Positions 40,070-50,334 are shown, numbered from the stretch's first letter. The stretch is DNA of 64,000 nt from Betaproteobacteria bacterium (GCA_009693235.1 SHXR01000008.1:20792-84791), one strand, 5' to 3'. Notes: generated from the letters alone by a model not told the origin. Translations and numbers: made by a program.

Positions 40070-41317
40070 ATGCACTGGCTTACCGTCTTATTTCTCGTTG
40101 CGCTCGCGGTCACCACGTTGGTACGCCTGTGGCTGTCGAGACGACAGATCCAGCATGTGCTGCATCATCGCCAAACCGTCCCCACCGATTTCGCCATCAC
40201 CATTACGCTCGATCAGCATCAGAAAGCCGCCGACTACACGATCGCGCGCACCCGTCTTGCCATGCTGGATACCTTGGTCGGTGTGGCGATGGTCTGTGCC
40301 TTCACCGTCGCGGGAGGTCTCCAATGGCTCATCGACGGCTGGTCAGGCCGCTTCGACGCCGAGGGCTTTGCCCACGGCCTTGCGCTGATCGGATCGGTGG
40401 CAGTGATAACGGGGCTTACGGATCTTCCCTTTAGTCTTTATCGCACCTTTGGCATCGAGGCACGCTTCGGTTTCAATCGTATGACGATCGGACTCTATAT
40501 TGCTGACGCGATGAAGCAGCTCGCATTGGCAGCCCTGCTTGGCATACCGCTGCTCCTTGTCGTACTCTGGGTCATGGCGAAGATGGGCGAGGCATGGTGG
40601 TTGTGGACATGGTTGATCTGGATGGGATTCAACCTTCTCATGCTCGCGCTGTATCCGACTGTTATCGCTCCCCTCTTCAACAAATTTTCTCCACTCGATG
40701 ATCAGTCACTCCGTGAGCGCATCGACAATTTGCTCCGGCGCTGCGGCTTTCGCTCGCAAGGCGTATTTGTCATGGACGGCTCACGCCGATCCAGCCACGG
40801 CAATGCCTATTTCACCGGATTCGGTGCCGCCAAGCGCATCGTTTTCTTCGATACATTGATCAGGCGCCTCGGCCCCACCGAGATCGAAGCGGTGCTTGCG
40901 CACGAGCTCGGTCATTTCAAGCTCCGGCATATCGTGAAACGCATCGTCTGGCTGTTTGGCGCAAGCCTCTTGTTTCTCGCGCTGCTCGGGTTCTTGATCA
41001 AACAACCGTGGTTCTTCAATGGACTCGGCGTCGCCACGCCCACTACCGCCGTCGCACTCATCCTCTTTTCCATAGTACTGCCCGTCTTCACGTTTCTTTT
41101 CTCACCGCTTGGCAGTCTTTACTCGCGGCGCCATGAGTACGAAGCCGACGCTTATGCGGCATCACAATCGAGCGCAGATGACCTGGTGCGCGCCTTGGTG
41201 AAGCTGTATCAAGACAATGCCGCAACGTTGACGCCTGATCCGATTCATTCGGCCTTCTATGATTCGCATCCGCCGGCCGCCCTGCGAATAGCACGATTGC
41301 AAGCGCTGCCACGATGA
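40070..41317 (+). CDS. M48 family membrane metallopeptidase (Ste24/CAAX-protease-like)
   Basis: 415 residues with several membrane segments (MHWLTVLFLVALAVTTLVRL, LALAALLGIPLLLVVLWVMA, LLFLALLGFLIKQPW). The zinc motif is VLAHELGHFKLRHIV, with the third ligand in RRHEYEADAYAASQ. This layout matches the Ste24/HtpX branch. It likely clips membrane or lipid-modified proteins in quality control; a true CAAX substrate is not expected in bacteria. Its last four bases overlap the phhB start (ATGA), so phhB and rsgA probably follow in the same transcript. Confidence 0.92.
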   Translation: MHWLTVLFLVALAVTTLVRLWLSRRQIQHVLHHRQTVPTDFAITITLDQHQKAADYTIARTRLAMLDTLVGVAMVCAFTVAGGLQWLIDGWSGRFDAEGFAHGLALIGSVAVITGLTDLPFSLYRTFGIEARFGFNRMTIGLYIADAMKQLALAALLGIPLLLVVLWVMAKMGEAWWLWTWLIWMGFNLLMLALYPTVIAPLFNKFSPLDDQSLRERIDNLLRRCGFRSQGVFVMDGSRRSSHGNAYFTGFGAAKRIVFFDTLIRRLGPTEIEAVLAHELGHFKLRHIVKRIVWLFGASLLFLALLGFLIKQPWFFNGLGVATPTTAVALILFSIVLPVFTFLFSPLGSLYSRRHEYEADAYAASQSSADDLVRALVKLYQDNAATLTPDPIHSAFYDSHPPAALRIARLQALPR

Positions 41318-41634
41318 GCGCCCTCTGCGAGCGCCACTGCCAAGCCAAGGCGAGTCGGCTGTCGGGTGAGACAGCGCGCCGGCTGCTTGGCGAGATACCA
41401 GGATGGGCGATCGAAGGTGAGACCCTCGCGCGATCGTACGCATTCAGAAATTTCCATGAAACGATGGCGTTCGTGAATCTCGTTGCGTATATCGCACACC
41501 GCGAAGACCATCATCCCGATCTTGCGGTGAGTTACAACCTCTGTCGGGTCGTCTACCAAACGCATTCCGTCAACGGGCTGTCGGAGAACGATTTCATCTG
41601 CGCGGCGCGCATTGATGCAGCGGACGCCGCTTGA
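41314..41634 (+). CDS. phhB: 4a-hydroxytetrahydrobiopterin (pterin-4a-carbinolamine) dehydratase
   Basis: 106 residues. The family signature is intact: WAIEGETLARSYAFRNF, FVNLVAYIAHREDHHPDL and YNLCRVVYQTHSVNGLSENDF, including the conserved histidines. Such enzymes recycle pterin cofactor for phenylalanine hydroxylase; no phhA is nearby, and the protein may serve molybdopterin or folate chemistry instead. It is squeezed between the protease and rsgA, overlapping both. Confidence 0.92.
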   Translation: MSALCERHCQAKASRLSGETARRLLGEIPGWAIEGETLARSYAFRNFHETMAFVNLVAYIAHREDHHPDLAVSYNLCRVVYQTHSVNGLSENDFICAARIDAADAA

Positions 41635-42538
41635 GACCGTCAAGCAATCGGTCGGCCCCTTGATGCAAGCTGCATCGTCCGGGTTGGTGGTTGCGGCGCA
41701 TGGCAGGCGATTCCTGGTACGCGCCGGCGATGCCACCTTCTACGATTGCGTGGTGCGGGGTAAGCGCGCCGATCTTGCCTGCGGCGATCAGGTGTCCTTC
41801 CGTCCAACCGGTGATAACGGCGGCGTCATCGAAGCCACATTGCCACGCCAAACGCTGCTCCTTCGGGCAGCGGTCCATCGGCAAAAACTCATTGCGGCGA
41901 ATCTGACGCAGCTTGCCATCCTGGTGGCACCGGAACCCAGTTTTTCCGACGAGCTCGTGGCGCGCGCGCTGGTCGCCGCCGAAGACCAAGGCATTGCATG
42001 CCTTATCGTTCTCAACAAGATTGATCTGCCAACGGCGGATTTCGCCCGCCAACAGCTCGCGCCATTCAAGGCGGCAGGCTATCCGATCATCGAAATATCC
42101 GCCAAGACCGATGTTTCCGCCTTGCACACGCTCCTTCTTGGCAATCTCACCGCATTTCTCGGTCAATCGGGGATGGGCAAATCCACCGTCGTCAATGCGC
42201 TAGTGCCCGATGCTGCCGCGGCGACCAGGGAGATATCCCACTTCCTGGATAGCGGCCGGCATACGACCACCGCCAGTCGACTCTATCGGTTAGATGAGCG
42301 CGCGAGCATAATCGATTGCCCCGGCATTCAAGAATTTGGGCTGGCTCATCTCGACCCATTGCGCATAGCCCGCGGATTTCCCGAGATTCGAACCCTTGCA
42401 ACACGCTGCCGTTTCAACGACTGCGGCCATGTCACGGAACCGGAGTGCGCCATCAAACTGGCAGTCGCCAATGGGCGCATCCATGCCCGACGCTACGCGC
42501 TACTGCTACGCCTCCTTACCGGTTCGCATACTGCGTAA
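41615..42538 (+). CDS. rsgA: Ribosome small-subunit-dependent GTPase A
   Basis: Circularly permuted GTPase acting in late 30S assembly. The OB-fold domain comes first (GLVVAAHGRRFLVRAGD), then G4 VLNKIDLP, G1 GQSGMGKSTVVNALVP, and G3 in IDCPGIQEFG. The C-terminal zinc site is CRFNDCGHVTEPECAIK. ATG 41615 is used here; TTG 41612 and ATG 41663 are alternatives, and the last best matches some family members. Length 291-308 residues depending on start. Ends before the convergent CobD-like gene. Confidence 0.96.
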   Translation: MQRTPLETVKQSVGPLMQAASSGLVVAAHGRRFLVRAGDATFYDCVVRGKRADLACGDQVSFRPTGDNGGVIEATLPRQTLLLRAAVHRQKLIAANLTQLAILVAPEPSFSDELVARALVAAEDQGIACLIVLNKIDLPTADFARQQLAPFKAAGYPIIEISAKTDVSALHTLLLGNLTAFLGQSGMGKSTVVNALVPDAAAATREISHFLDSGRHTTTASRLYRLDERASIIDCPGIQEFGLAHLDPLRIARGFPEIRTLATRCRFNDCGHVTEPECAIKLAVANGRIHARRYALLLRLLTGSHTA

Positions 42539-42560
42539 CGCGAGCCGATTCGCGCTGGGT

Positions 42561-43487
42561 CTACGAGAGCGCTCTGACAATTGTGACGATGAGGATGGCC
42601 GCCAGCCATAACATGAGTGCGCGCCACAGCAATCCAACCGTTGAATCGAGTGCCGGGGCGTCGGGGTCATCGCCGGTACCAAGCTCAGGTCGATCGATGA
42701 TACTGCCCTCTTCGGTCGGCAATGGATTGCCAAGCCGAACACCAATGGCCCCGGCGCCGCTGGCCAGCACTACACCCAACAAGCGATCCTTCCAACGCGC
42801 CGCTTGGGCGCGCCAACAATAAATGGCATCTTCGAAATTGCCGACAATCGCAAAGGCAATCGCCGCCATGCGCGCCGGAATCCAATCGATCAGGTAAAAC
42901 GCTTCGCGTGCAAACCAACCAAAGCGGCCGAATTCCTGCTCCTCCACATCGCCCCACCGACTGTGCAGGAATGCGGCGATGCGATAGAGGATCGCACCGG
43001 TCGGCCCCGGCAGCACGACATACCAGAATATGACGCCGAACAGATAGCGATGCGACCCCGCCAACGCCTGCTCGATCGTCAACCGAATGACGTTCTCGCG
43101 GCTCAGTGCCGCCGATGAGCGTCCCCGCCACTGGGCGAGCACGTCACGCGCGCGGTCGAGTTCCCCTTCCTTGATGTTGGTTTGAATAGCGGTGAAGTAA
43201 TGGCTCGCCTGCCGAAAGCCCATCGTTGCATAAAGCACCGCCACATTGAACGCCAGTCCGAGGATCGGGTGAATGCCGGCGAGCAACCAAAATGCCAACC
43301 CGGCCAAGGCGAGCGCGGGCACCACACCGAGGATCCAGGCGATAACGCCATGTTGCGATTCGCCTGCATTGAAATGTTTCTGCAGGAACCGTGCGTAACG
43401 GGCAAGCGAACCGGTCACCGCACGACGGTCGGCAAGCGGACGCCATTGCTCGATCAGTAGCACTAGGATAAGGGAGGCGAGCGTCAT
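42561..43487 (-). CDS. CobD/CbiB family membrane protein
   Basis: 308 residues with several membrane segments (GVVPALALAGLAFWLLAGI, MLWLAAILIVTIVRAL). GFRQASHYFTAIQTNIKEGELDRARDVLAQW, ENVIRLTIEQALAGSHRYLFGVIFWYVVLPGPTGA and FYLIDWIPARMAAIAFAIVGNFEDA resemble adenosylcobinamide-phosphate synthase CbiB/CobD. No other cobalamin genes are near, and this stand-alone version is common in betaproteobacteria as an AmpE/CbiB-like protein of uncertain role. I therefore give no symbol. It is 23 bp downstream of the NUDIX gene on the same strand. Confidence 0.82.
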   Translation of the reverse strand: MTLASLILVLLIEQWRPLADRRAVTGSLARYARFLQKHFNAGESQHGVIAWILGVVPALALAGLAFWLLAGIHPILGLAFNVAVLYATMGFRQASHYFTAIQTNIKEGELDRARDVLAQWRGRSSAALSRENVIRLTIEQALAGSHRYLFGVIFWYVVLPGPTGAILYRIAAFLHSRWGDVEEQEFGRFGWFAREAFYLIDWIPARMAAIAFAIVGNFEDAIYCWRAQAARWKDRLLGVVLASGAGAIGVRLGNPLPTEEGSIIDRPELGTGDDPDAPALDSTVGLLWRALMLWLAAILIVTIVRALS

Positions 43488-43509
43488 AGGCAGCGGGGAA
43501 CGGGCGCGG

Positions 43510-44139
43510 CTACCGCGCTGCGCCCTGTTCTTGGGCCAAGACGAAGCGATATAGATTCATCAGCATGCCGGCGGTCGCGCCCCAAATGTAGTATTGACGA
43601 TATGGCATTGCATAGTACTGTCGTCGGCGTCCCTGATTCACTACGGTGGTGCGCTGATGATTGCGGCCATCGAGCAGAAACGCCAGCGGCACTTCAAAAG
43701 CCTCGGCGACTTCGAATGCATCCAAGCACAAGTCAAATGGCGGCTTGATGATCCCCACCACCGGCGTCACATCGTAGCCGGTCACCGTGGTATAGCGATT
43801 GATGGATCCAATCACCTCGACATGGTGCCGGGCGAGTCCGATTTCTTCCTCGGTTTCTCGCAAGGCGGTGTGATCGGCCGAGGCATCCTCCGGTTCGGCG
43901 CGCCCGCCGGGAAAACTGATCTGCCCGGCATGATCGTGCAGATGCGCGGTGCGCCGGGTAAAAAGAACGGTAAGTCCGTCAGCGCGCTCAATCACCGGCA
44001 CCAGCACGGAAGCCGGACGCAACGGTTCGCCCGGCCGCAACAGGTTGCCGTCGCCCATTGTGTGCGGCTCGTAGGGCACCGGCCGCGAAAAACGCTCGCG
44101 CAGCCAATCCGATGTATAGCGCTGTTCGGCCACCCTCAA
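43510..44139 (-). CDS. NUDIX hydrolase, probable CoA pyrophosphatase
   Basis: 209 residues. A complete NUDIX box (GGRAEPEDASADHTALRETEEEIGL, residues in the middle) is preceded by HLHDHAGQISFP, which matches the UPF0035 extension that marks CoA pyrophosphatases (NudL type). PVVGIIKPPFDL and FEVPLAFLLDGRNHQRT fit the same group. It would cleave CoA or related nucleotide diphosphates. It lies four bp after the quinone reductase stop. Confidence 0.88.
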   Translation of the reverse strand: MRVAEQRYTSDWLRERFSRPVPYEPHTMGDGNLLRPGEPLRPASVLVPVIERADGLTVLFTRRTAHLHDHAGQISFPGGRAEPEDASADHTALRETEEEIGLARHHVEVIGSINRYTTVTGYDVTPVVGIIKPPFDLCLDAFEVAEAFEVPLAFLLDGRNHQRTTVVNQGRRRQYYAMPYRQYYIWGATAGMLMNLYRFVLAQEQGAAR

Positions 44140-44143
44140 ACGC

Positions 44144-45118
44144 TCATGGAATCAGGATCGTGGAACCTGTGGTCTTGCGTCCTTCGAGATCCCGATGCGA
44201 CTGCCCGGCATCTTTCAAGGCATAGCGCTGGTTGATTTCAATCTTGACCTTGCCGGAGCTCACCACGTCAAACAGGTCTTTTGCCGTTGCCAGCAGATCT
44301 TCACGCTTGGCAACATAGGTATTCAGCGTCGGACGTGTGAAGAAGAGCGAGCCGCGATTCGACAGATCGAGTGCATTGATCGGCGGCAGAGGGCCGGAGG
44401 CATTGCCGAAGGTGGCGAACATACCGAGCGGTTCCAGACAATCGAGTGAAGCCGGCCAAGTGTCCTTGCCGATCGAATCATAGACGACCGGCACGCCCTT
44501 GCCGCCGGTGATCTCCTTCACGCGTTGCACGAAGTTCTCACGGGTGTAGACGATAGGATAGTCGCAGCCGTGCGCTTTCGCGAGGGCCGCTTTCTCATCG
44601 GAGCCCACCGTGCCAATGACCGTCACGCCAAGGGCCTTCAGCCACTGGCACGCGATCAGGCCAACACCACCGGCCGCCGCATGAAACAGCACTGTTTGAC
44701 CCGCCTGCACTTTGAACGTGCGCCGAATCAGGTATTGCGCGGTCATGCCTTGCAGCATCATCGCCGCGCCTTGCTCGAACGAGAGCCGAGCGGGCAATGG
44801 CACGAGCCGCTGTGCCGGCATATTGCGGACGTCGGCGTAGGAGCCGATGGGGCCGCCTGCGTAAGCGACGCGATCACCCGGTTTTACTTCCGTCACGCCG
44901 GCGCCGACCGCCTCGACGGTTCCCGCGCCCTCCATGCCAATGCTGCCTGGCATCGGTTGCGGATAGAGGCCGGTACGAAAATAGACATCGATGTAATTGA
45001 GTCCGATCGCACTGTGTTTGATGCGCGCCTCACCAGGCCCCGGATCGCTGATACTGACGTCATCCAATTGCATGACTTCCGGACCACCGGTCTTATGAAT
45101 TCGAATTGCCTTGGGCAT
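44144..45118 (-). CDS. qor: Quinone oxidoreductase (zeta-crystallin type, NADPH)
   Basis: 324 residues, MDR family without the structural zinc site. MPKAIRIHKTGGPEVMQLDD, GLNYIDVYFRTGLYP, GMEGAGTVEAVGAGV and AYAGGPIGSYAD are typical of Qor. The NADPH fold carries LFHAAAGGVGLIACQWLKALG and TVGSDEKAALAKAHGCDYPI. It reduces quinones or alkenals in the cytosol. In line with the NUDIX gene (4 bp) and 29 bp after the FIST gene, so possibly one operon. Confidence 0.93.
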   Translation of the reverse strand: MPKAIRIHKTGGPEVMQLDDVSISDPGPGEARIKHSAIGLNYIDVYFRTGLYPQPMPGSIGMEGAGTVEAVGAGVTEVKPGDRVAYAGGPIGSYADVRNMPAQRLVPLPARLSFEQGAAMMLQGMTAQYLIRRTFKVQAGQTVLFHAAAGGVGLIACQWLKALGVTVIGTVGSDEKAALAKAHGCDYPIVYTRENFVQRVKEITGGKGVPVVYDSIGKDTWPASLDCLEPLGMFATFGNASGPLPPINALDLSNRGSLFFTRPTLNTYVAKREDLLATAKDLFDVVSSGKVKIEINQRYALKDAGQSHRDLEGRKTTGSTILIP

Positions 45119-45147
45119 TGCAGTCTCCTCGATTGCGAAATTGATAT

Positions 45148-46254
45148 TCAGGTAAAGAGCGTGAGCACGCCCGTGTAGCCGTAAAGCCTGTCATGCGAAA
45201 TCTCGCCATTGGCAAAGAAACCAACGATCGGCACATCGCCAAGACACTGCCGTATCAAGCCGAGTTCAGCCGAGCGCTTGCCGAACATATGTTCCCCACG
45301 ACCGACGCACGCAATATAAACGCCACCCTTGGCCGGCCCTGGTAGCGCGTCAGACAAATCGCCCAGCATACGTTCGAGGTCAAGCCGTGCGGAATCGCCC
45401 CCGCGCGTACAAAACAACAGCGGCTGCCCTGCTTCGACCTCTGCACCAATCGCGAGCAATTTGTTCTTCGGGTCGATCCCCACCACATTGCGAACGAGAT
45501 AATCGCCGGTATCCGATGCGGCCACCGGTAATCCCGCCAACACGGTAAACGCTGCACGTCGCAGGTCACGCGCGAGTTCCGGACCCACGACCTCCCGAAA
45601 CACATCGAGCGCAGGCCGTCCATCGATCGTTGCGATCACGTTGCCGTTGACCTCGGTAATCACATGCCGGCCGGGAAGCGGCGAACAACCCTGCGTGTGT
45701 CGCGTATGGATCGCAATAGCGGACGAGAGCAGCACTCCCGACAAGCCACCGCGCAGCACCTCGTTGGCGATTTGAAACGATGCGGCGCGACTGCTCGACA
45801 ACCCACCAACCACAAATCCGCTGGCCGTCTTTCTCGACATGTCTTCGATAAGCTCCGGCATATCCGCGGTGTTCGGATCGGCATGGATAATCGCGAAATG
45901 CGCGGCATCCGCCCCGCTTGGGGTGAAATCACCCAATACCGGTGCGCGTGCCCGACCGGAGAAGACGGAGAATTCGCTCCGCGGCCAGTCGGTGATCATC
46001 GCGGCAATGGCGGGCTCATCCATGTATTCAATGCCGGTCGCGATGATGCCGATACCAACCGTTCCGACCCATTCTTGGACGCCCGTCGCCGCGCGCAATC
46101 GGCGGAGGATGTCATCGGCGTGGGTGCCCAATTGATCGGCGATATAGACAAACCCGAGCCCTTCGCCAGCGTGATCGCGACCGAGCTGCACGACCAACGC
46201 ATCGACTGCGGCGGCCCAGTCCAGATTGACCGCGTGCCCGTAGCGAAATGTCAT
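45148..46254 (-). CDS. FIST domain protein (sensory, small-ligand binding)
   Basis: 368 residues containing a FIST N domain and a FIST_C domain (PALDVFREVVGPELARDL, VGIDPKNKLLAIGAEVEAGQPL, DALPGPAKGGVYIACVGRGEHMFG, VPIVGFFANGEISHDRLYGYTGVLTLF). FIST proteins are thought to sense small ligands such as amino acids. Here there is no attached kinase or cyclase domain. The PhaM-like gene lies 15 bp upstream in the same direction, so the two are probably cotranscribed. Confidence 0.88.
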   Translation of the reverse strand: MTFRYGHAVNLDWAAAVDALVVQLGRDHAGEGLGFVYIADQLGTHADDILRRLRAATGVQEWVGTVGIGIIATGIEYMDEPAIAAMITDWPRSEFSVFSGRARAPVLGDFTPSGADAAHFAIIHADPNTADMPELIEDMSRKTASGFVVGGLSSSRAASFQIANEVLRGGLSGVLLSSAIAIHTRHTQGCSPLPGRHVITEVNGNVIATIDGRPALDVFREVVGPELARDLRRAAFTVLAGLPVAASDTGDYLVRNVVGIDPKNKLLAIGAEVEAGQPLLFCTRGGDSARLDLERMLGDLSDALPGPAKGGVYIACVGRGEHMFGKRSAELGLIRQCLGDVPIVGFFANGEISHDRLYGYTGVLTLFT

Positions 46255-46269
46255 CGTCGGCGGCCCAGA

Positions 46270-46635
46270 TCAAGGGGCTTTTTTCGGCCGCTTCGCGCGC
46301 GGGCGCGTTGCATCGGTTGATGCGGATCCCGTTGACGGCGCGGGACTCTCGGGATCACCCGCCGTCGCGGCTTTTGTGCTCTGCTGCTGCATCGATGCGA
46401 ATGCCTGCACCGTGGCACGCTGCGCATCGAGCGCCTTGATCGTGGTGCGGACGATTTCAAAATTCAGCGCGAGCCACGTTTCGACCGATCGCAATTCGCT
46501 CATACGACGCTCTATTTCTCCCAGATCGACCGTTGGAAACACCATTCCAGGCATGCCCATGCCCGACATTGGGAGCCCCATTGGGGCCCAAAGCTTCTTC
46601 AGAAATTCGAAGGGATCGGTTGGATTTGCACTCAT
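46270..46635 (-). CDS. phaM: PhaM-like polyhydroxyalkanoate granule regulatory protein
   Basis: 121 residues. The conserved part is WAPMGLPMSGMGMPGMVFP, then a helical segment LGEIERRMSELRSVETWLALNFEIVRTTIKALDAQR split around residues 40-85, which is the PhaM signature. The C terminus is disordered and basic (RPRAKRPKKAP), comparable to the DNA-binding tail of Ralstonia PhaM, which links granules to the nucleoid and activates PHA synthase. No phaC is in the window. The tail here is shorter than in Ralstonia. Assignment rests on the helical signature, so moderate confidence. Confidence 0.72.
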   Translation of the reverse strand: MSANPTDPFEFLKKLWAPMGLPMSGMGMPGMVFPTVDLGEIERRMSELRSVETWLALNFEIVRTTIKALDAQRATVQAFASMQQQSTKAATAGDPESPAPSTGSASTDATRPRAKRPKKAP

Positions 46636-46832
46636 GGGCAGCGGGCTATAATCGCCGTTTCGCTCCGCATGCGGTCATTCTTGACGGATCTCCGCACCCA
46701 ATCGCAAAACGGAAGGTTGCGATTCGCTTTCAGACCGCGTGGATTTTATCAGCGCACCAGCTTTCCCGTCGGGAGGAAAGGCTGCCTGGATGCCACCTGC
46801 ACCCGGCGCGATGCTAACCGGCCCAACCGACG

Positions 46833-47972
46833 CTAAAGCGCTGCTTTGAAAAATTCGGCGATGTGGCCGCGACGCACCATGGCGTCGCGATGCCCAAGCT
46901 CGATGAGCGCGCGGCAAAACCCGGATTCGAAGAGCAGGTAGCTTGACAGGTTGGACCCCGCTTTTCTAGTACCTCCAAGGGCTCCTAACAGAAATCGTAT
47001 GGAACGCGGCAGCTCGCGGACATACGTTGCAGCGATGCGCGCAATCGACTCCGACGGCGCGATCACCAGGACTTCAATGCGTCGGAACGGCAGCGTATGG
47101 CGGCGCTCGGGCGGCAAGAGCCCAATGATCCGATTGATCCGCTCCAACCAATCGATGTCATGCGCAAGCGTGTCGAGAAAGATGCTGTTCAAGGCGTGCC
47201 CAGCGATCTGCGCCAAAGATGGATAGATACTGGATCGGACCGGATAGGGGGTCGCCCCGCTCATTTGGCGGCCGGTGCCGATCACAAAGATCCGATCGGC
47301 CCCAAGATGCAATGCTGGACTGATCGGCGCGGTCTGGCGCATTGATCCATCACCAAAAAACTCGCGTTGCAGCCGCACCGCGGGAAACATGAACGGCAAT
47401 GCGCTGGAGGCCATCAAGTGGTCGAGCGTGATGTTCGTTGGTACACCAACCCGTTGAATACGCTCCCATGGTTCAACACCGCTTCGCGCCTGAAAGAACG
47501 ACACGCTGTGCCCGGACGTATAGCCCGACGCGGTCACCGCCAATGCTTCCAGGCTGCCGTTGTGCAAGTTGCGCTCGATACGGCCAAAGTCGATGCGCTC
47601 CCGGAGGAATCGCCGTAGTGGACTGTTATCGAGCAACGAAATAGGATTGCGTCGATACACTTGCATCAAGGTTGCCAACCAGCGCCCACCCGTTCGCAGA
47701 ATTGCCGGGGCATCGCTGCGATAAACGCGATCGACGTGAAAGGTCCGCCAGATCTCTTCGAGTTCACCGATGGCGCCGCTAAAGTGGCTCGCATAGGCAC
47801 TCAATGCGGCCGCATTGATGGCGCCTGCTGAAGTACCGCAAATAATCGGGAACGGATTGTGTCGACCAGCGCCGACGATCTCACTCACTGCCTTGAGGAC
47901 ACCTATCTGGTAGGCGGCGCGAGCGCCACCTCCGGTTAGAATCAGTCCGACTTTTTCGCGCGCGCGGGCCAT
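46833..47972 (-). CDS. Patatin-like phospholipase
   Basis: 379 residues from ATG MARAREKVGLILTGGG. The oxyanion loop GGGARAAYQIGVLKAV, the nucleophile elbow IICGTSAGAINAA and the catalytic Asp in EFFGDGSMRQTAPISP give the full Ser-Asp dyad of patatins. No signal peptide, so cytosolic or inner-face. The C-terminal extension (RSIRFLLGALGGTRKAGS) is common in this bacterial subgroup. It would hydrolyse acyl esters of phospholipids or storage lipids. Confidence 0.92.
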   Translation of the reverse strand: MARAREKVGLILTGGGARAAYQIGVLKAVSEIVGAGRHNPFPIICGTSAGAINAAALSAYASHFSGAIGELEEIWRTFHVDRVYRSDAPAILRTGGRWLATLMQVYRRNPISLLDNSPLRRFLRERIDFGRIERNLHNGSLEALAVTASGYTSGHSVSFFQARSGVEPWERIQRVGVPTNITLDHLMASSALPFMFPAVRLQREFFGDGSMRQTAPISPALHLGADRIFVIGTGRQMSGATPYPVRSSIYPSLAQIAGHALNSIFLDTLAHDIDWLERINRIIGLLPPERRHTLPFRRIEVLVIAPSESIARIAATYVRELPRSIRFLLGALGGTRKAGSNLSSYLLFESGFCRALIELGHRDAMVRRGHIAEFFKAAL

Positions 47973-48036
47973 CAAACAGGCGCTTCTACTGTGCTAACGA
48001 TGTGCGGACAAAGCGTGGCGACGCCCCGAGAGTTGA

Positions 48037-50334
48037 TCAAAGGGCCAATCGGTACTGCGACCGCGTTGCATTGACGTCGACCACCGTGAGCGCGGTCATA
48101 TTGACGAGGCGCCTCACCGTCGCCGAGGATGTGGTGATGTGAACCGGTTTGGCGGACCCAAGCAGAATCGGTCCGATCGTGATGCCGTCCCCGGCAGCGG
48201 TTTTCAGGAGATTGAAAGAAATATTGGCTGCATCGAGGGTTAACATGACAAGCAGATTAGCTTCGCGCCGCAGCCTGGAGTCGGCAAACACCTCACCCCG
48301 GACGGTTGCCGAAATTACCGCATCGCCATGCATTTCGCCATCGACTTCCAGATCCGGCGCCTGCGCTTCGATGAGGGCAAGCGCCGCCCGCATTTTGCGC
48401 GACGACGGCGAATCACTGGAACCAAAATTAGAATGCGATAGGAGCGCCACTTTGGGCGTGATCCCGAAGCGGCGAACCTCTTCGGCCGCGAGCAATGTCA
48501 TTTCCGCGATCTGCAGGGCATTCGGATCGACATTCACATAGGTGTCGCAGATGAATACCGTCCGCTTTGGCAGCAACAGAACGTTCATCGCGTAAAAATT
48601 GCCGACCCCGGTTCGCAGCCCAATCACTTGGTCGACATACCGTAGGTGATCGGCATAGGTGCCGCCGTAAGGTCCGCAAATCATCGCGTCCGCCTCGCCG
48701 CGATGCACCATCACCGTGCCGATCAACGTGTGGCTGCGCCGTACCTCTAGGCGCACATCGTGTTCGGTGACGCCGCGACGTTTGGTGAGCCCATAAAAGG
48801 TCTGCCAGTAGTCACGATAGCGCCGATCCGATTCGGGATTGACGAGTTCGAAATCGGTGCCGGGCTTCATGCGCAGCCCGTGCCGCTCGATACGCGTTGC
48901 AACCACGCTTGGGCGCCCGATAAGGATCGGAATGGCCAATCCTTCATCGACGACAACCTGCACGGCTCGCAGCACGCGCTCTTCCTCCCCTTCGGTGTAC
49001 ACCACACGTCGGGGGGCTTGTTTGGCCGATGAAAACAGCGGCTTCATGATGAGGCCGGAGTGATAGACGAATTGCTGTAGCTGCTCGCGATACAGATCGA
49101 AATCGGCGATTGGGCGCAACGCAACGCCACTGTCCATGGCCGCCCTCGCAACGGCCGGCGCAATCATGACAATGAGACGCGGATCGAATGGTTTCGGAAT
49201 CAAGTAGTCGGCGCCAAACCGAACGTTTCGTTCGCCGTAAGCGGCAGTGACCAATTCGGACTGCTCGGCGGTAGCCAAATCAGCGATCGCACGTACCGCT
49301 GCAAGCTTCATCGCTTCATTGATCTGGGTTGCGCCAACGTCCAGCGCGCCGCGGAAAATGAATGGAAAACACAGAACGTTATTGACCTGATTCGGATAGT
49401 CCGATCGGCCCGTAGCGATCACTGCATCCGGGCGGGCTTTACGGGCCACATCAGGGTCGATCTCGGGTGTTGGGTTGGCGAGGGCAAGGATCAACGGCCG
49501 CGGCGCCATCGATACGAGCATGGCAGGTTCCAGCACGCCGCCGGCCGATAAGCCAAGAAATATATCGGCGCCGTCGATGATCTCAGATAGTTTTCTCGCC
49601 TTCGTATTGCGTGCATAACGGGCCTTGTTGGGATCCATCAGCTCGACGCGACCGCTATAGACGACCCCGACGATATCGCCCACCCAGATGTTTTCCGGCC
49701 GCATGCCAAGGCTCACCAGTAAATCAAGGCATGCGAGGGCGGCTGCGCCGGCACCCGAGCAAGCCAGTTTGACCTCCTCGATGGGTTTGCCGACGACACG
49801 CAAGCCATTGAAGATCGCCGCTCCCACAATGATGGCGGTGCCATACTGATCATCATGGAAGACCGGAATCTTCAGCCGCTCACGGAGCTTTCGTTCGACG
49901 CAAAAGCATTCCGGCGCCCTGATGTCTTCCAGGTTGATGCCGCCGAACGTCGGTTCGAGCGAGGCAATGATGTCGACCAGCTTGTCGGGATCGCGTTCGT
50001 TGATTTCAATATCAAACACGTCGATGGCCGCGAATTTCTTGAAGAGGACCGCCTTCCCTTCCATGACCGGCTTAGCGGCCAAGGGTCCAATGGCGCCCAG
50101 CCCAAGCACAGCGGTCCCATTTGTCACCACGCCAATAAGGTTGGCTCGTGATGTCAGTTCGCCCGCTTGTGTCGGATCGCGAACGATCTCTTCACGGGCC
50201 GCGGCAACACCGAGTGTGTAGGCAAGTGCGAGATCGCGCTGATTAACCAACCCTTTGGTCGTCTCGATGGCAATCTTGCCGGGTCGTGGCTTGCGGTGGT
50301 ATTCGAGCGCCGCTTCGCGGAGGGAATTCTTCAT
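48037..50334 (-). CDS. maeB: NADP-dependent malic enzyme with phosphotransacetylase-like domain
   Basis: 765 residues from [24 protein letters not shown]; the open frame continues 102 bp upstream without similarity. The malic enzyme half shows [48 protein letters not shown] and [21 protein letters not shown]. The C-terminal half resembles phosphate acetyltransferase ([28 protein letters not shown], [17 protein letters not shown]) and is thought to regulate activity through acetyl-CoA. It decarboxylates malate to pyruvate, giving NADPH. Intact and single. Confidence 0.96.
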   Translation of the reverse strand: MKNSLREAALEYHRKPRPGKIAIETTKGLVNQRDLALAYTLGVAAAREEIVRDPTQAGELTSRANLIGVVTNGTAVLGLGAIGPLAAKPVMEGKAVLFKKFAAIDVFDIEINERDPDKLVDIIASLEPTFGGINLEDIRAPECFCVERKLRERLKIPVFHDDQYGTAIIVGAAIFNGLRVVGKPIEEVKLACSGAGAAALACLDLLVSLGMRPENIWVGDIVGVVYSGRVELMDPNKARYARNTKARKLSEIIDGADIFLGLSAGGVLEPAMLVSMAPRPLILALANPTPEIDPDVARKARPDAVIATGRSDYPNQVNNVLCFPFIFRGALDVGATQINEAMKLAAVRAIADLATAEQSELVTAAYGERNVRFGADYLIPKPFDPRLIVMIAPAVARAAMDSGVALRPIADFDLYREQLQQFVYHSGLIMKPLFSSAKQAPRRVVYTEGEEERVLRAVQVVVDEGLAIPILIGRPSVVATRIERHGLRMKPGTDFELVNPESDRRYRDYWQTFYGLTKRRGVTEHDVRLEVRRSHTLIGTVMVHRGEADAMICGPYGGTYADHLRYVDQVIGLRTGVGNFYAMNVLLLPKRTVFICDTYVNVDPNALQIAEMTLLAAEEVRRFGITPKVALLSHSNFGSSDSPSSRKMRAALALIEAQAPDLEVDGEMHGDAVISATVRGEVFADSRLRREANLLVMLTLDAANISFNLLKTAAGDGITIGPILLGSAKPVHITTSSATVRRLVNMTALTVVDVNATRSQYRLAL

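Noticed and set aside
42370..42415. GATTCGAACCC resembling a tRNA T-loop
   Set aside because: It lies inside rsgA coding a conserved segment (FPEIRTLATRC); no acceptor or anticodon arms surround it.
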